A stretch of DNA of 64,000 bases, from the NCBI GenBank assembly GCA_021772015.1, contig JAETNS010000004.1, positions 142,456 to 206,455 on the forward strand, given 5' to 3'. The translations under genes were made by a program, and so were the position numbers. Numbering within the stretch: the stretch's first letter is position 1; every line of letters begins with the position of its first letter. The notes beneath the pieces were generated by a model, which saw nothing but the letters and a program-made list of their open reading frames with translations, searched no databases and had not been told where the DNA came from. The stretch comes from Prevotellaceae bacterium. Lineage in GTDB: Bacteria > Bacteroidota > Bacteroidia > Bacteroidales > Muribaculaceae. Shown here piece by piece: positions 35,670 to 46,300 of the stretch.

Positions 35670-37319
35670 TTATTTTGTCAAGGGACATCCGGCGCATTTC
35701 TCCTGGATCTTCTTGAAGAAATCGTTACCCTTGTTGTCAACAAGGATGAACGCCGGGAAGTTCTCGACTTCGATTTTCCAGATTGCCTCCATACCAAGTT
35801 CGGGGTATTCCAGCAACTCGACTTTCTTTATGGAATCCTTGGCAAGGATAGCGGCCGGACCGCCGATCGACCCGAGGTAAAAACCTCCGTTGTTCTTGCA
35901 CGCGTCAGTCACCTGCTGCGAGCGGTTACCCTTGGCGATCATGATCATCGAGCCGCCTGCCTTCTGGAACTGATCAACGTAGGGATCCATGCGTCCGGCA
36001 GTAGTGGGGCCGAAGGATCCGGAAGCCATACCCTTGGGGGTCTTGGCCGGACCGGCGTAATAGATCGGGTGATCTTTAAGATACTGGGGCATCGGCTCTC
36101 CACGGTCGAGACGCTCTTTGATTTTGGCATGGGCTATATCACGCCCGACGATGATCGTGCCGTTAAGATTCAGGCGCGTTGCGACAGGGAACTTGTCAAG
36201 TTCTGCCAGAACCTCCTCCATCGGGCGGTTGAGATCTATGTTGACAGCATTGCTCTCCTCCGGATTGCACATCTCTTCGGGTATCAACTCGCCGGGGTTG
36301 GTGTCGAGTTTCTCGATCCAAAGACCCTCGCGGTTGATCTTGGCCTTGACATTGCGGTCTGCGGAGCAGCTGACACCCATACCGATGGGACATGACGCGC
36401 CGTGACGGGGCAGACGGATGACACGGATGTCATGGGCGAAATATTTGCCGCCGAATTGCGCGCCGAGGCCGATATGGCGCGAGGCTTCGAGGAGTTCTTT
36501 CTCCAGTTCCACATCGCGAAAAGCGCGGCCATACTCATTGCCGGTGGTGGGCAGGTTGTCGTAATATTTGATGGATGCTTTCTTTACGGTCTCGAGGTTC
36601 TTCTCTGCGGAAGTTCCACCGATGACAAACGCGATATGGTAAGGGGGACAGGCGGCTGTGCCGAGGGTCTTCATCTTCTCGACCAGGAAAGGCACAAGCG
36701 TTTTCGGGTTGATGATCGCCTTAGTCTCCTGATAGAGGTATGTCTTGTTGGCCGATCCCCCCCCCTTTGCCACGAAGACGAATTTGTATTCATCCCCCTC
36801 GGTGGCGTGGATATCGATCTGCGCCGGGAGGTTGCAGCCGGTGTTGACCTCGTCATACATCGTCAGAGGAGCATTCTGGGAGTAACGGAGATTACACTGG
36901 GTATAGGTATCGTAGACTCCGCGCGAGATCTTCTCCTCGTCGTCACATCCCGTGAAAACCCGCTGGCCTTTCTCCCCGTGACATATGGCGGTACCGGTGT
37001 CCTGACAGAAAGGAAGCTCTCCCTTGGCGGCTATCTCGGCGTTACGGAGCATCGTCAGAGCCACGAACTTGTCGTTGTCTGACGCTTCCGGATCATGGAG
37101 GATCTTGGCCACCATCTCGTTATGCTCGCGGCGCAGCATGAAAGCGTTGTCGTGGGTGGCCTGACGGGCCAGGACGGTCAGAGCCTCGGGATCGACCACG
37201 AGAAACTCGTGGCCACCCCAGTTCTCAACTTTTACATAGTCTGAAGTGAGATGGTAATACTCGGTCGTGTCAGGGCCGAGGGGGAACATCTCCTGGTAAT
37301 GGAACGGTTTGGTTGCCAT
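35670..37319 (-). CDS. fumA: Class I fumarate hydratase (iron-sulfur)
   Basis: A 549-residue single-chain class I fumarase, interconverting fumarate and malate with an oxygen-sensitive [4Fe-4S] cluster. Typical segments are [46 protein letters not shown] and, in the C-terminal domain, [13 protein letters not shown]. The KGGGS segment is encoded by nine consecutive G; this is in frame and the Gly residues are conserved in the family. A TAACTTTG box (37361-37354, minus strand) lies about 35 bases upstream of the start, but no -33 box was found at correct spacing. Confidence 0.95.
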   Translation of the reverse strand: MATKPFHYQEMFPLGPDTTEYYHLTSDYVKVENWGGHEFLVVDPEALTVLARQATHDNAFMLRREHNEMVAKILHDPEASDNDKFVALTMLRNAEIAAKGELPFCQDTGTAICHGEKGQRVFTGCDDEEKISRGVYDTYTQCNLRYSQNAPLTMYDEVNTGCNLPAQIDIHATEGDEYKFVFVAKGGGSANKTYLYQETKAIINPKTLVPFLVEKMKTLGTAACPPYHIAFVIGGTSAEKNLETVKKASIKYYDNLPTTGNEYGRAFRDVELEKELLEASRHIGLGAQFGGKYFAHDIRVIRLPRHGASCPIGMGVSCSADRNVKAKINREGLWIEKLDTNPGELIPEEMCNPEESNAVNIDLNRPMEEVLAELDKFPVATRLNLNGTIIVGRDIAHAKIKERLDRGEPMPQYLKDHPIYYAGPAKTPKGMASGSFGPTTAGRMDPYVDQFQKAGGSMIMIAKGNRSQQVTDACKNNGGFYLGSIGGPAAILAKDSIKKVELLEYPELGMEAIWKIEVENFPAFILVDNKGNDFFKKIQEKCAGCPLTK

Positions 37320-37402
37320 AGGGTTGATATGCGTTTATGTCGAATGAATACCGCAAAGTTACGAAATTTCCCCAAAATGGCAGCTATTCCGCGCCATCAA
37401 TT

Positions 37403-38014
37403 TCACTGACGGGTTGTCTCTTGTCGGCGAAAAGTCAGATCATGATGGCCGATCTCACATTCCATAATGTTGTTGTTGACCTTTATGTCCTCTATTTCAG
37501 AGAGGTTGAAGAAGACGTTGCGGGCAGCATGCTCAATTTGCTGCGAGGCAAGTATGACGGCGGCCGGCCGCAGGGTTGACAGCTGCGAACCGCTGTCACC
37601 TGACAGAATGTCATAGTTGAGTTGGACACCTTCTGGATCGACAGTGACCGACAAAGAGGAATCGTCAAGGTTGATAAGCATGTCGTCATCATCCTTGGCC
37701 TGATAAAGGCCGGTGATCGTTGCGGTACCGGCGGCGGTGATTGTCATGGGGGTCACAATTGAATCGTTTGCAGGCATTGTGTTCTCGACTGTTATATATG
37801 CTGTAAGTGTCACATTCCCCTCACCGGCATCACCAGTGGGGGTGAACTCCAAGGCCCTGACCATGGTGGCACGTGCCGCCCCCGTCGAAGTCAACTGCTC
37901 CGGCGCACCGGCCCATATCCCCTGCACTTCTTCTGAGAGTTTCTGACGGGAGTCACATGAAGTGAAGACCAGCAGACCGCTGGCCGCGAACGATAGTAAT
38001 ATCGACTTTTTCAT
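37403..38014 (-). CDS. Hypothetical lipocalin-like lipoprotein
   Basis: A 203-residue predicted lipoprotein. Lys-rich signal peptide with lipobox VFTSCDSR (Cys near 20). The region KLSEEVQGIWAGAPEQL is reminiscent of the start of Bacteroidota lipocalin-like domains, and the rest reads as alternating beta-strands (VTLTAYITVEN, TATITGLYQAKDDD). I do not recognise a named family with certainty. Divergently transcribed from ychF across a 168-bp gap. Function unknown; probably periplasmic or outer membrane. Confidence 0.75.
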   Translation of the reverse strand: MKKSILLSFAASGLLVFTSCDSRQKLSEEVQGIWAGAPEQLTSTGAARATMVRALEFTPTGDAGEGNVTLTAYITVENTMPANDSIVTPMTITAAGTATITGLYQAKDDDDMLINLDDSSLSVTVDPEGVQLNYDILSGDSGSQLSTLRPAAVILASQQIEHAARNVFFNLSEIEDIKVNNNIMECEIGHHDLTFRRQETTRQ

Positions 38015-38182
38015 AACTTGATTTTAATGTTATATAATCTTAAACGCCGGGCCACCCTGTTTTGGTTTATTCAATGATATTAAAAATTTTTTCTTACCTT
38101 TGTGGATTGAAGTAACAAGAATGAGAACAATCGCTGTCATGCGGATATTCCCTGACGGCCGTAATGAACAAAAACATCATAC

Positions 38183-39286
38183 ATGTCACTACAATGTGGA
38201 ATCGTGGGGCTGCCCAACGTGGGCAAGTCGACCCTGTTCAACTGCCTCTCCAACGCAAAGGCCCAGTCGGCCAATTTCCCGTTCTGCACTATAGAGCCTA
38301 ACGTGGGGGTCATCACTGTCCCCGATGAACGGCTCAATAAACTCGTCGAGATGTGCCAGCCTCGATCAATCGTCCCCGCGACAGTCGAGATCGTCGACAT
38401 CGCCGGCCTGGTCAAGGGAGCCAGCCGGGGAGAAGGGCTTGGCAACAAGTTTCTGGCCAACATCCGTGAAACCGATGCGATACTCCATGTGCTGCGTTGC
38501 TTCGACGATGACAACATCACGCATGTAGACGGCACTGTGGATCCTGTCCGCGACAAGGAGATAATCGACTATGAGTTGCAACTGAAAGACCTGGAGACAA
38601 TCGAGAGCCGTATAGCCAAGACGCAGAAGCAGGCACAGACAGGTGGCGACAAGACAGCCAAGTTCCAATACGAGGTCCTGTGTAAGTTCAAAGAAGCACT
38701 CGACCAAGGGAAACCGGCCCGCAGTGTGACACTGGAGACTCCCGACGAAAAGAAGTTCGCCCGCGAGCTGTTTCTCCTTACAGACAAACCCGTCCTTTAT
38801 GTCTGCAACGTGGATGACGCGTCGGCTGTCAGCGGAAACAAGTATGTCGATGCTGTCCGTGAGGCGATCAAGGAGGAAGGTGCCGGACTTATGATTGTCG
38901 CCGCCCAGACCGAAAGCGAGATAGCCGAGCTTGACACGTTCGAGGAGCGACAGGAATTCCTTCAGGAGATCGGACTGGAGGAATCAGGAGTGTCACGCCT
39001 GATACGCGCCGCCTACTCCCTGCTCAACCTCAAGACCTTCTTCACCGCCGGAGCCGACGAGGTTCGTGCGTGGACCTTCGTAGACGGATGGAAAGCACCC
39101 CGCTGCGCCGGTGTAATACATACCGATTTTGAAAAAGGCTTTATCCGTGCCCAGGTGATCAAATATGACGATTTTGTCAACCTCGGCGGAGAAAGCGCAG
39201 TCCGCGACGCTGGCAAAATGGGCGTGGAAGGGAAAGAATATCTCGTCCAGGATGGCGACATAATGCATTTCCTGTTCAACAACTGA
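38183..39286 (+). CDS. ychF: Redox-regulated ATPase / translation-associated GTPase YchF
   Basis: A 367-residue universally conserved OBG-family P-loop NTPase that prefers ATP and associates with ribosomes. G1 is GLPNVGKSTLFN near residues 8-19, G3 is DIAGLVKGAS, and the C-terminal TGS domain includes RAWTFVDGWKAPRCAGVIH. Length is normal. A TACCTTTG -7-like box lies at 38095-38102, without a clear -33 element. Confidence 0.95.
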   Translation: MSLQCGIVGLPNVGKSTLFNCLSNAKAQSANFPFCTIEPNVGVITVPDERLNKLVEMCQPRSIVPATVEIVDIAGLVKGASRGEGLGNKFLANIRETDAILHVLRCFDDDNITHVDGTVDPVRDKEIIDYELQLKDLETIESRIAKTQKQAQTGGDKTAKFQYEVLCKFKEALDQGKPARSVTLETPDEKKFARELFLLTDKPVLYVCNVDDASAVSGNKYVDAVREAIKEEGAGLMIVAAQTESEIAELDTFEERQEFLQEIGLEESGVSRLIRAAYSLLNLKTFFTAGADEVRAWTFVDGWKAPRCAGVIHTDFEKGFIRAQVIKYDDFVNLGGESAVRDAGKMGVEGKEYLVQDGDIMHFLFNN

Positions 39287-39310
39287 CACCAATCACTAAC
39301 TGCATATAGT

Positions 39311-41350
39311 ATGAAAATGATGAAACTGTCTCTGGCCGCGCTGTTCCTGGCAGGAACAATGGCAGCGGGAGCCGAGCATCTCGGCAGTGTCGACAAAGCC
39401 CTCATCGACTCGACATTCACTCCCGGAGAGGACTTCTACCGCTACGTCAACAACGGTTGGATGAAAGCCAATCCTCTTACTGACGAATACGCCCGATACG
39501 GCATGTTCAACGTGCTCAATGACAAGGCAGAGGAAAATGTAAAGAACATAGTCATGAATCTTGGTGCCTCAAATCCTGAAAAAGGCACCAACGCTTTCAA
39601 GATCTGGACCCTCTACTCCCAGGGAATGGACTCCGTACGCCGCAACAACGAGGGTGCCACCCCGATACTGGCCGACCTCAAAAAAATAGAGGAGACTCCG
39701 GCTGAAGGAATGGAAGACCTCTTCCTCTGGATGCACGGCAACTATTCCTCCCCCTTCTTCGGCGCAGGCCCGATGGAAGACCTTGCCGACTCCAATGTCT
39801 ACGCCATGTATGTCTCCGGCGGCAGCCTCGGTCTTGGCGACCGTGACTACTACCTGCTCAACGACAAGGAGAACACCAAGATCCGCGATGCATACAAGAA
39901 GCTTATCGTAGGGCAGATGCGAAACGCCGGATATTCCAAGAAAGACGCGGAGCGAATCATGAAGAATGTGATGAAGATCGAGACCGCCCTTGCCGACTCG
40001 ACCTGGACCCGCGAGGAGAGCCGCAACATCCCGGCCATGTACAATCCCCGTTCGATCGAACAGCTCAAGGAGATGTACCCCCATGTCAACTGGGACCGCT
40101 TCTTCATCGAGACTATGGGTATCGAGACACCGGCCCAGGTGATTGTCACCGAGATCAACACCGTGAAGCAGGCCGACAACCTGATGGCCTCCCTTACCGA
40201 CCGCGAGAAGAAAGACTACTACCTATGGAAATATGTAGCCCAGGCGGCTCCATACCTTAGCGACAAATTCACAGACACATCCTTCGAATTCAGCAAAGTA
40301 CGCAGCGGTGTCAAGCAGATGCGTCCCCGCTGGAAGCGCGCCCTCGGCACAGCCGACGGCTATATGGGAGAGGCTATCGGCCAGCTCTATGTCGAGGAAT
40401 ATTTCCCCGAAAGCTCGAAGGAAAAGATGCTCGAGCTGGTAGGCAATCTGCGCAAAGCCCTTGGAAAGCATATCATAAACCTTCCCTGGATGAGCGATGA
40501 GACCAAACTCAAAGCCATCGAGAAATTGTTGGGATTCACTGTCAAGATCGGATATCCTGACAAGTGGAAAGATTATTCCGAACTTGAGATCGACCCGGCT
40601 CTCTCTTACTACCAGAATATCCACAACGCTTCGATGTGGCACCAGAAAAAGGAGTATGAGAAATGGGGCAAGCCTGTCGACAAGACCGAATGGGGCATGA
40701 CACCCCAGACTGTCAATGCCTATTACAGTCCGCTGGCCAACGAGATCGTATTTCCTGCCGCAATCCTCCAGGCTCCTTTCTTTAATCCCGAAGCATCAGA
40801 CGCGGAAAATTACGGAGGTATCGGCGTGGTCATCGGCCACGAGATGAGCCACGGATTCGACGATCAGGGCTGCAATTTCGATGCAAAAGGCAACATGACC
40901 AACTGGTGGACTCCTGAAGACGCTCAGGCGTTTGCAACCCTGACCAAAGGTCTGGCAGACCAGTTTGACAAAATTGAGATCCTTCCCGGCCTGATGGCAA
41001 ACGGTTCATACACTCTCGGCGAAAATATCGGAGACCAGGGAGGCCTTCGTGTCAGCCACACCGCATTCCTCGACTCACAGAAAGCCAAAGGAGTTGATAT
41101 CGAATCGGAAGACGCTCTCATAGACGGGTTCACCCCCGAGCAGGCGTTCTATCTGAACTATGCCAACATCTGGGCCACCAACTGCCGCGACGCGGAGAAA
41201 CGCAACCTCACTATCGGGGATGTCCATTCTCTGGCCGAGAACCGAGTGAACGTGACCCTGCGCAATATCGCCCCCTTCCTCAAGGCGTTCGGCATCAAGC
41301 CCGGTGACAAACTTTACCTCTCACCTGAAGAACAGGTCATCATATGGTGA
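39311..41350 (+). CDS. pepO: M13-family (neprilysin-like) metallopeptidase
   Basis: A 679-residue secreted zinc endopeptidase. A signal peptide ends around AAGAEH. The N-terminal M13 region includes DFYRYVNNGWMKANPL. The catalytic domain has NAYYSPLANEIVFPAAIL, the zinc motif HEMSH in VVIGHEMSHGFDDQG, the downstream glutamate in GENIGDQGGLRVSH, and the C-terminal SLAENRVNVTLRN. Likely periplasmic or on the surface, degrading oligopeptides. It starts 24 bases after ychF and may share its transcript. A strong terminator follows at 41422. Confidence 0.92.
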   Translation: MKMMKLSLAALFLAGTMAAGAEHLGSVDKALIDSTFTPGEDFYRYVNNGWMKANPLTDEYARYGMFNVLNDKAEENVKNIVMNLGASNPEKGTNAFKIWTLYSQGMDSVRRNNEGATPILADLKKIEETPAEGMEDLFLWMHGNYSSPFFGAGPMEDLADSNVYAMYVSGGSLGLGDRDYYLLNDKENTKIRDAYKKLIVGQMRNAGYSKKDAERIMKNVMKIETALADSTWTREESRNIPAMYNPRSIEQLKEMYPHVNWDRFFIETMGIETPAQVIVTEINTVKQADNLMASLTDREKKDYYLWKYVAQAAPYLSDKFTDTSFEFSKVRSGVKQMRPRWKRALGTADGYMGEAIGQLYVEEYFPESSKEKMLELVGNLRKALGKHIINLPWMSDETKLKAIEKLLGFTVKIGYPDKWKDYSELEIDPALSYYQNIHNASMWHQKKEYEKWGKPVDKTEWGMTPQTVNAYYSPLANEIVFPAAILQAPFFNPEASDAENYGGIGVVIGHEMSHGFDDQGCNFDAKGNMTNWWTPEDAQAFATLTKGLADQFDKIEILPGLMANGSYTLGENIGDQGGLRVSHTAFLDSQKAKGVDIESEDALIDGFTPEQAFYLNYANIWATNCRDAEKRNLTIGDVHSLAENRVNVTLRNIAPFLKAFGIKPGDKLYLSPEEQVIIW

Positions 41351-41648
41351 AAGAACTATGAATTCATCTAAAAATCGCCATGAAGGAAAAATTTAGATGA
41401 CTTCTACATATCTCTGTAGTGGACGCTGTGTCAAAACTCAAAACTTTGACACAGCGTCTTGTTTTCTGACTGTATGGCAAGATTGCTGTCACTTCCAAAG
41501 ATAGCCGGATACAACTCGTATTGCACGTCATCAATAATTATTAACCCTATTTAACCATAGACATCTTATTTTATCACAAGGATTCTCCCTATCTTTACGG
41601 CACAGATTTTTTACCTCAAATAACCCATTCAAAATCACAAATTTTCAC
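41351..41648 (+). other. Intergenic region
   Basis: About 300 bases without a gene. It contains the pepO terminator (41422-41465) and an A/T-rich stretch before the next gene. TATCTTTA at 41590-41597 is a weak -7-like box. Confidence 0.6.
41422..41465 (+). terminator. Rho-independent terminator after pepO
   Basis: Perfect 14-bp stem (GACGCTGTGTCAAA and complement) with a nine-base loop, followed by TTGTTTT. Confidence 0.9.
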
Positions 41649-43967
41649 ATGAGCAAAATCTTTACCCGAATTGCATTGACAGTGGTGGTATCAGGAGGAC
41701 TCGCCGTCCAATCACAGGCTGCGACTCCGCTTGAGCTGCCAGCGCATTTCACGCCATCGCAATCCGACTACGACGCGTCGACCGTACTGCCGGAAAGCGA
41801 CGAACCCAACTGGGATTTCGGCAACTATTATATCCGAGGGGAAGGCGACTATCTCGATGTCTTTCGTTGTTTTTACAATTACAATTCGGCTCAGGACGAC
41901 TGGCTGATACTGCCGCAACTCGCCACAGCTGCCGGAGGTAATTTCCGTGTCACCTATTCCGCCTACACGACCGCCAAGGTAAGCTACTCACTTGTATGGG
42001 GAAATGCCCCCACTCCGGAAGCGATGACCAACATAATCCTGCAGGAAGATGATTTCGACACCAATCTATCCAAATTTGAAGTCGACAAGGAATTTTCCCT
42101 CCCGGCAGGAGAGAACGTGTATGTCGGTTTTCATGTGACCACACCCCTCGGAGCCGGTTATCTCGACATTTGTGACATCACTGTCTCCGCCGCCTCGACA
42201 GCCTTCCCCGCAGCCCCGGAGGTGCTGATCGAAATGGACGGCCTGCAAGGGACGGCATTTGTCACTCTCCCCACTTTGACAGTCGGCAATGAACCGATCC
42301 CTGCCGAAAAGGTGACAGCCACATTGGTCATCGACGGACAGGAAAGCATGACATACATCCTTTCCGGGAAACCCGGTGACGAGGTATCCACCGATTTCAC
42401 TGTAGCATCAGGCTCACATACAGCCGTCTGCACTGTCGCATACGAGGCCGACGCGAAGGAATGGAAGAGTCAGCCCGTGACAAAGACATTCACCGCCACT
42501 CTTCCATCGGATTTCACTCTTGAACTTCCTTTGGAATTCACCCCCTCGGCGGAAAACGTTGACTGGCTGTCTGTCCTCGACGTAAACCAAGACAACATAA
42601 CCTGGGAATATCTCGACACCTATCCCGACGAACTTCGTATCGGCAACAACTCCAGACTTGCAGCTGACGACTGGGTAATCCTGCCAGCTGTCGATGTCAA
42701 GAAAGCCGGGAAGTACAAACTGACAATGAAAGCGAGAGCACATAGCCGGTATTGTCCCGAATCTGTCGAACTATGTGTCGGCACAGCTGCCACTCCTGAA
42801 TCCATGACACGCACTGCCATACGTCTCGAAGACTTCACGGACATGGCAGCAGATGATGGCACCATCCCTGTATATGAAGGAGAGGTCGAGATAGCCGTTC
42901 CCGGCAAATATTATATCGGGATACATGGTTTCTCAAAAGCAGACATGCTTTATTTATATGTCTCGACCGTGACAATGTCGAAGATCGAGTCCGGATCTGA
43001 TTACACCTACATTGATCCCGAAACCTACGCCCAGCTTCCCGGCGACATGTTTGAGATCAATGTCTCCAACGCATGTGCAGACGGTGTGCAGTTCTCCATC
43101 AAGCCGCAAGACAAGATGATGCTCTACACCAACATCCTCGTGGATGAGACATACCTGACAGAAGACGGCCTTGGCGAGCTCGACTTTGCCGACCAGCTCA
43201 TTCATGTCTCCAACCAGATGCTCGCCGAAGTCGGCAGCCTGTCGGCAGCCATGAACGCGGAGTTTTTCTACATTGGAGATGCCGACATAACCGGCTTCGG
43301 AGGAATGCAACCGGGATTGCGAGCTTTCTTTGTCGTGATGGGAGTGACCTACGACGAGGCAACCAATTCCGTGAAAGCCGCCACAAAGGCCACCCAGTCG
43401 GAAGTCTTCGAGTTCACGGATGAAAATCTCCCCGTCGAAGAGCCGTGGGCAGACCTGCGTAGCCCGGAATACATCTCCGTAAACGGCCAGAACGTTGTCA
43501 GAGTGGAAGTTGCGCCAAACGATGCCGCCGGAGACTATGTTTATGGAAAGGCATTCGCCCCCGACCATCGCGACCATAATACTGACCGCGAAATCATTGA
43601 CTATCTGACCGAAACCTCCAATATGTTTGAGACATGGGTATATCCTAACCGCCTCGACGCTCCCCTTGAACCCGGCGAACAAGCCCTGTTTGCAGTCACG
43701 ACACTCTACAAGAACAGCGGAAAGAAGAGCGACAAACTCAACTGGATGCTCGTGGAAGCTCCGGAAGCCCTCGGTCAGCCGGTAAAGATTCTTGCCAGCG
43801 CGACAGGCCAGTCGGGTATCGGTCAGATCATCGCCAATGGAGAATCAATGACCGGGGAAGCCGTTTACTTTACTCTTGACGGTCGTCAGGTACAGGAATC
43901 AGAGCTTACTCCGGGCCTCTACCTCCGCTTGACTGACGGTAAAGTACAGAAAGTCATCATACGCTGA
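41649..43967 (+). CDS. Large secreted protein with repeated beta-sandwich domains and C-terminal sorting-like domain
   Basis: A 772-residue exported protein. The signal peptide ends near VQSQAA. Two similar segments (around 28-180 and 295-465) each contain ADDWVILP- or QDDWLILP-type motifs with surrounding beta-strands, resembling choice-of-anchor J/cleaved-adhesin domains. The C-terminus (AVYFTLDGRQVQESELTPGL, then LRLTDGKVQKVIIR) looks like a Bacteroidota type IX secretion (Por) sorting domain, so the protein is probably exported to the cell surface. No enzyme motif seen; adhesion or glycan binding is a guess. Flanked by a terminator upstream and one downstream (44000). Confidence 0.8.
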   Translation: MSKIFTRIALTVVVSGGLAVQSQAATPLELPAHFTPSQSDYDASTVLPESDEPNWDFGNYYIRGEGDYLDVFRCFYNYNSAQDDWLILPQLATAAGGNFRVTYSAYTTAKVSYSLVWGNAPTPEAMTNIILQEDDFDTNLSKFEVDKEFSLPAGENVYVGFHVTTPLGAGYLDICDITVSAASTAFPAAPEVLIEMDGLQGTAFVTLPTLTVGNEPIPAEKVTATLVIDGQESMTYILSGKPGDEVSTDFTVASGSHTAVCTVAYEADAKEWKSQPVTKTFTATLPSDFTLELPLEFTPSAENVDWLSVLDVNQDNITWEYLDTYPDELRIGNNSRLAADDWVILPAVDVKKAGKYKLTMKARAHSRYCPESVELCVGTAATPESMTRTAIRLEDFTDMAADDGTIPVYEGEVEIAVPGKYYIGIHGFSKADMLYLYVSTVTMSKIESGSDYTYIDPETYAQLPGDMFEINVSNACADGVQFSIKPQDKMMLYTNILVDETYLTEDGLGELDFADQLIHVSNQMLAEVGSLSAAMNAEFFYIGDADITGFGGMQPGLRAFFVVMGVTYDEATNSVKAATKATQSEVFEFTDENLPVEEPWADLRSPEYISVNGQNVVRVEVAPNDAAGDYVYGKAFAPDHRDHNTDREIIDYLTETSNMFETWVYPNRLDAPLEPGEQALFAVTTLYKNSGKKSDKLNWMLVEAPEALGQPVKILASATGQSGIGQIIANGESMTGEAVYFTLDGRQVQESELTPGLYLRLTDGKVQKVIIR

Positions 43968-43999
43968 CACCTTCCACCTCAAATTATTCCAATATGCAT

Positions 44000-44035
44000 G
44001 AAAGGCCCCGGGTTATAATTTGCCCGGAGCCTTTC
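44000..44035. terminator. Bidirectional terminator between convergent genes
   Basis: Stem GAAAGGC-CCCGGG paired with CCCGG-AGCCTTTC (one bulge), loop TTATAATTTG. It lies between the large secreted protein (+) and nadE (-). Confidence 0.8.
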
Positions 44036-44085
44036 AATTATACTATATATTGGGACTGAATATCAATAAGCTACCCTCCTTGACA

Positions 44086-46170
44086 TCACTGTTCTTCAGT
44101 CATAGATGCATCCAGACGGTCTACAGCAGCCAGCCACAATGCAGACGACGCGTCTGATGGCATACGCCAATCGCCTCGCGGTGAGAGGCACACTGATCCG
44201 ACCTTAGGTCCGTCAGGCATACAAGACCGTTTGAATTGTTGCCCGAAGAACCTGCGATAGAAGGTTTTCATCCATTTCAAGATCTCGCGCGGTTCATATT
44301 TACCGACTTCCATCCCACTTTTCCCCTGATATGTCTTACGACGATGTTGGATCCAGAACGCCTGGCAAGCAAGATAGAAGACTCTCGCCGGCGGGAATCC
44401 GTAACGAAGCGTGTAGTAAAGGAAAAAGTCATGCAGCTCATACGGGCCTACAAGGTCTTCGGTCCTCTGGGCTATCTCTCCGGATTTATCAGGAGGCAAA
44501 AGCTCGGGGGAGACAGGGGTGTCTATGATGTCGACAAGGGCTTCCGCCATGTCAGGATTCTCTGACCGTAGGGCAAACCATCTGACGAGATACCTGACAA
44601 GGGTCTTCGGCACCGAGGCGTTCACACCGTACATCGACATATGGTCACCATTATAAGTAGCCCATCCCAGCGCCAGTTCGGAAAGATCCCCGGTGCCGAG
44701 CACCATTCCCCCTTCCTGATTGGCCACATCCATAAGAATCTGAGTCCGCTCCCTTGCCTGACAGTTCTCATATGTCACATCCCTTACCGAAGGATCATGA
44801 CCGATATCTCTGAAATGAAGCTCCACGGCCGGACCGATCGGGATTTCCCGGAAAGACACCCCAAGGGCATCCATCAGCGTAAGGGCATTGGAATGTGTCC
44901 TGCCTGTGGTACCGAAACCAGGCATAGTGACTCCGATTATTCCCTTGCGGTCGAGTTTCAGACGGTCAAAAGCCCGCGTGGCAATCAGCAATGCGAGCGT
45001 CGAGTCAAGCCCTCCTGAAATACCGACGACAAGACAACTGCAATTTGTGGCTCTAAGCCGCTGGGCAAGTCCGGCGACCTGTATGTTCACGATCTCGTCA
45101 CATCGGCGGTCTATCTCATTGTCATCCCATGGGACAAAAGGATGAGGATCGATGGTACGCATCAAAATATGCGCCACATCCTCATCATTGCCGTCATTGT
45201 CCTCCCCTCCCATTATTTTGTCGAGTTTCTCCCGCAATGATTCCGAGCTGTCGGGATCAAGCAGATCGCTCAGGTTCAGATTGATCTGTTGGACTACAGG
45301 ATAGGAAACATTGGCGTTTTCCCGCTCCCCACACTCGGCAAAAGTTCCTATATGCAGCCTGTCGCGGGTGATCATCTCTATGTCGATGTCACGTATCACC
45401 ATCTGCGATCCATCCTGCCAACGGGAAGTCGCGGCCAGCAGCCTGCCATTCTCGGCGATGATCCCTTTCCCGTCAAACACCAGGTCGGTCGACGACTCAC
45501 CGAATCCCGCAGAAGCATAGACATATCCGCAGACACATCTGGCCGATTGCTGTATGATAAGATCCCGAAGATATCCGTATTTGCCGATTATATCAGGTGA
45601 AGCCGAAAGGTTGACTATAACCTTGGCTCCCGCCATGGCGGCATGGCATGAGGGTGGCACAGGCACCCACAGATCCTCGCATATCTCTATGCCGACCTTC
45701 ACACCGTTCACTTGGAAAAGCTTGTTGGCCGATACCGGCATCTGCGCCTCGTCACCCTCCATGTTCTTTGGAGCCGGAGACCACAGCCGACGCTCATAAA
45801 ACTCATTGTAATTTGGCAGATAGGTCTTGGACACCGTAAGCTTTGTCATCCCCTGCCCCACCACTATGGCACAATTGTACAACCTGTTGTCATACATCAT
45901 CGGCGCACCGATGACTGCATTGACACGCAGGCCTTTTGTGGCTTCGGCAATCTCGCGGACTGCGTCGCCGGCCGACTCTATCAGCAAGTCACTGTGGAAA
46001 AGGTCGCCGCAAGTATAACCCGTCACGCAAAGCTCCGGGAAGACCGCCAGTTCCACTCCCTTAAGATCTGCCTGACGTAGCATCTCAATTATAGCATCGG
46101 TGTTGGCCCTTACATCCGCCACCCTCACAGGAGGCACGCAGGCCGCCACTCTGAAAAATCCGTTGCGCAT
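44086..46170 (-). CDS. nadE: Glutamine-dependent NAD+ synthase
   Basis: A 694-residue two-domain enzyme converting deamido-NAD+ to NAD+ with glutamine nitrogen. The N-terminal nitrilase-like glutaminase shows the Glu-Lys-Cys triad: FPELCVTGYTCGD, SKTYLPNYNEFYE and GIEICEDLWVP. The C-terminal synthetase has the P-loop GISGGLDSTLALLI and GTGDLSELALGWATYNG. Length is normal for the long form. Divergent from the metallopeptidase gene at 46301. Confidence 0.95.
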   Translation of the reverse strand: MRNGFFRVAACVPPVRVADVRANTDAIIEMLRQADLKGVELAVFPELCVTGYTCGDLFHSDLLIESAGDAVREIAEATKGLRVNAVIGAPMMYDNRLYNCAIVVGQGMTKLTVSKTYLPNYNEFYERRLWSPAPKNMEGDEAQMPVSANKLFQVNGVKVGIEICEDLWVPVPPSCHAAMAGAKVIVNLSASPDIIGKYGYLRDLIIQQSARCVCGYVYASAGFGESSTDLVFDGKGIIAENGRLLAATSRWQDGSQMVIRDIDIEMITRDRLHIGTFAECGERENANVSYPVVQQINLNLSDLLDPDSSESLREKLDKIMGGEDNDGNDEDVAHILMRTIDPHPFVPWDDNEIDRRCDEIVNIQVAGLAQRLRATNCSCLVVGISGGLDSTLALLIATRAFDRLKLDRKGIIGVTMPGFGTTGRTHSNALTLMDALGVSFREIPIGPAVELHFRDIGHDPSVRDVTYENCQARERTQILMDVANQEGGMVLGTGDLSELALGWATYNGDHMSMYGVNASVPKTLVRYLVRWFALRSENPDMAEALVDIIDTPVSPELLPPDKSGEIAQRTEDLVGPYELHDFFLYYTLRYGFPPARVFYLACQAFWIQHRRKTYQGKSGMEVGKYEPREILKWMKTFYRRFFGQQFKRSCMPDGPKVGSVCLSPRGDWRMPSDASSALWLAAVDRLDASMTEEQ

Positions 46171-46300
46171 ATTTTATTTTAAAGTAATTTTATCTTGTTG
46201 AAGCGTTGATATATTTAAAGGACGAAGTTACGGATTTTTGTCTGAATTTATGTAACTTTGTCGGCTAAATAATCACGGCAAACTATATAACAACAAAACC

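Noticed and set aside
36757..36765. G9 tract in the fumarase gene as a phase-variation site
   Set aside because: It encodes the conserved KGGGS segment of a central metabolic enzyme and is in frame. It shows that G9 can arise from glycine codons alone, so tract length by itself is not proof. It also lacks the TAA that follows the four capsule tracts.
37354..37361. TAACTTTG upstream of fumarase as a full promoter
   Set aside because: No -33-like box at the required spacing; noted only as a -7-like site.
42954..43682. 242-residue minus-strand ORF inside the large secreted protein gene
   Set aside because: It is antisense to a long, clearly coding frame with signal peptide and domains, and its own translation looks like no family.
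46253..46260. TAACTTTG upstream of ypfJ as a full promoter
   Set aside because: The nearest TTTG is only 12 bases upstream; no -33 box at 19-21 bases.
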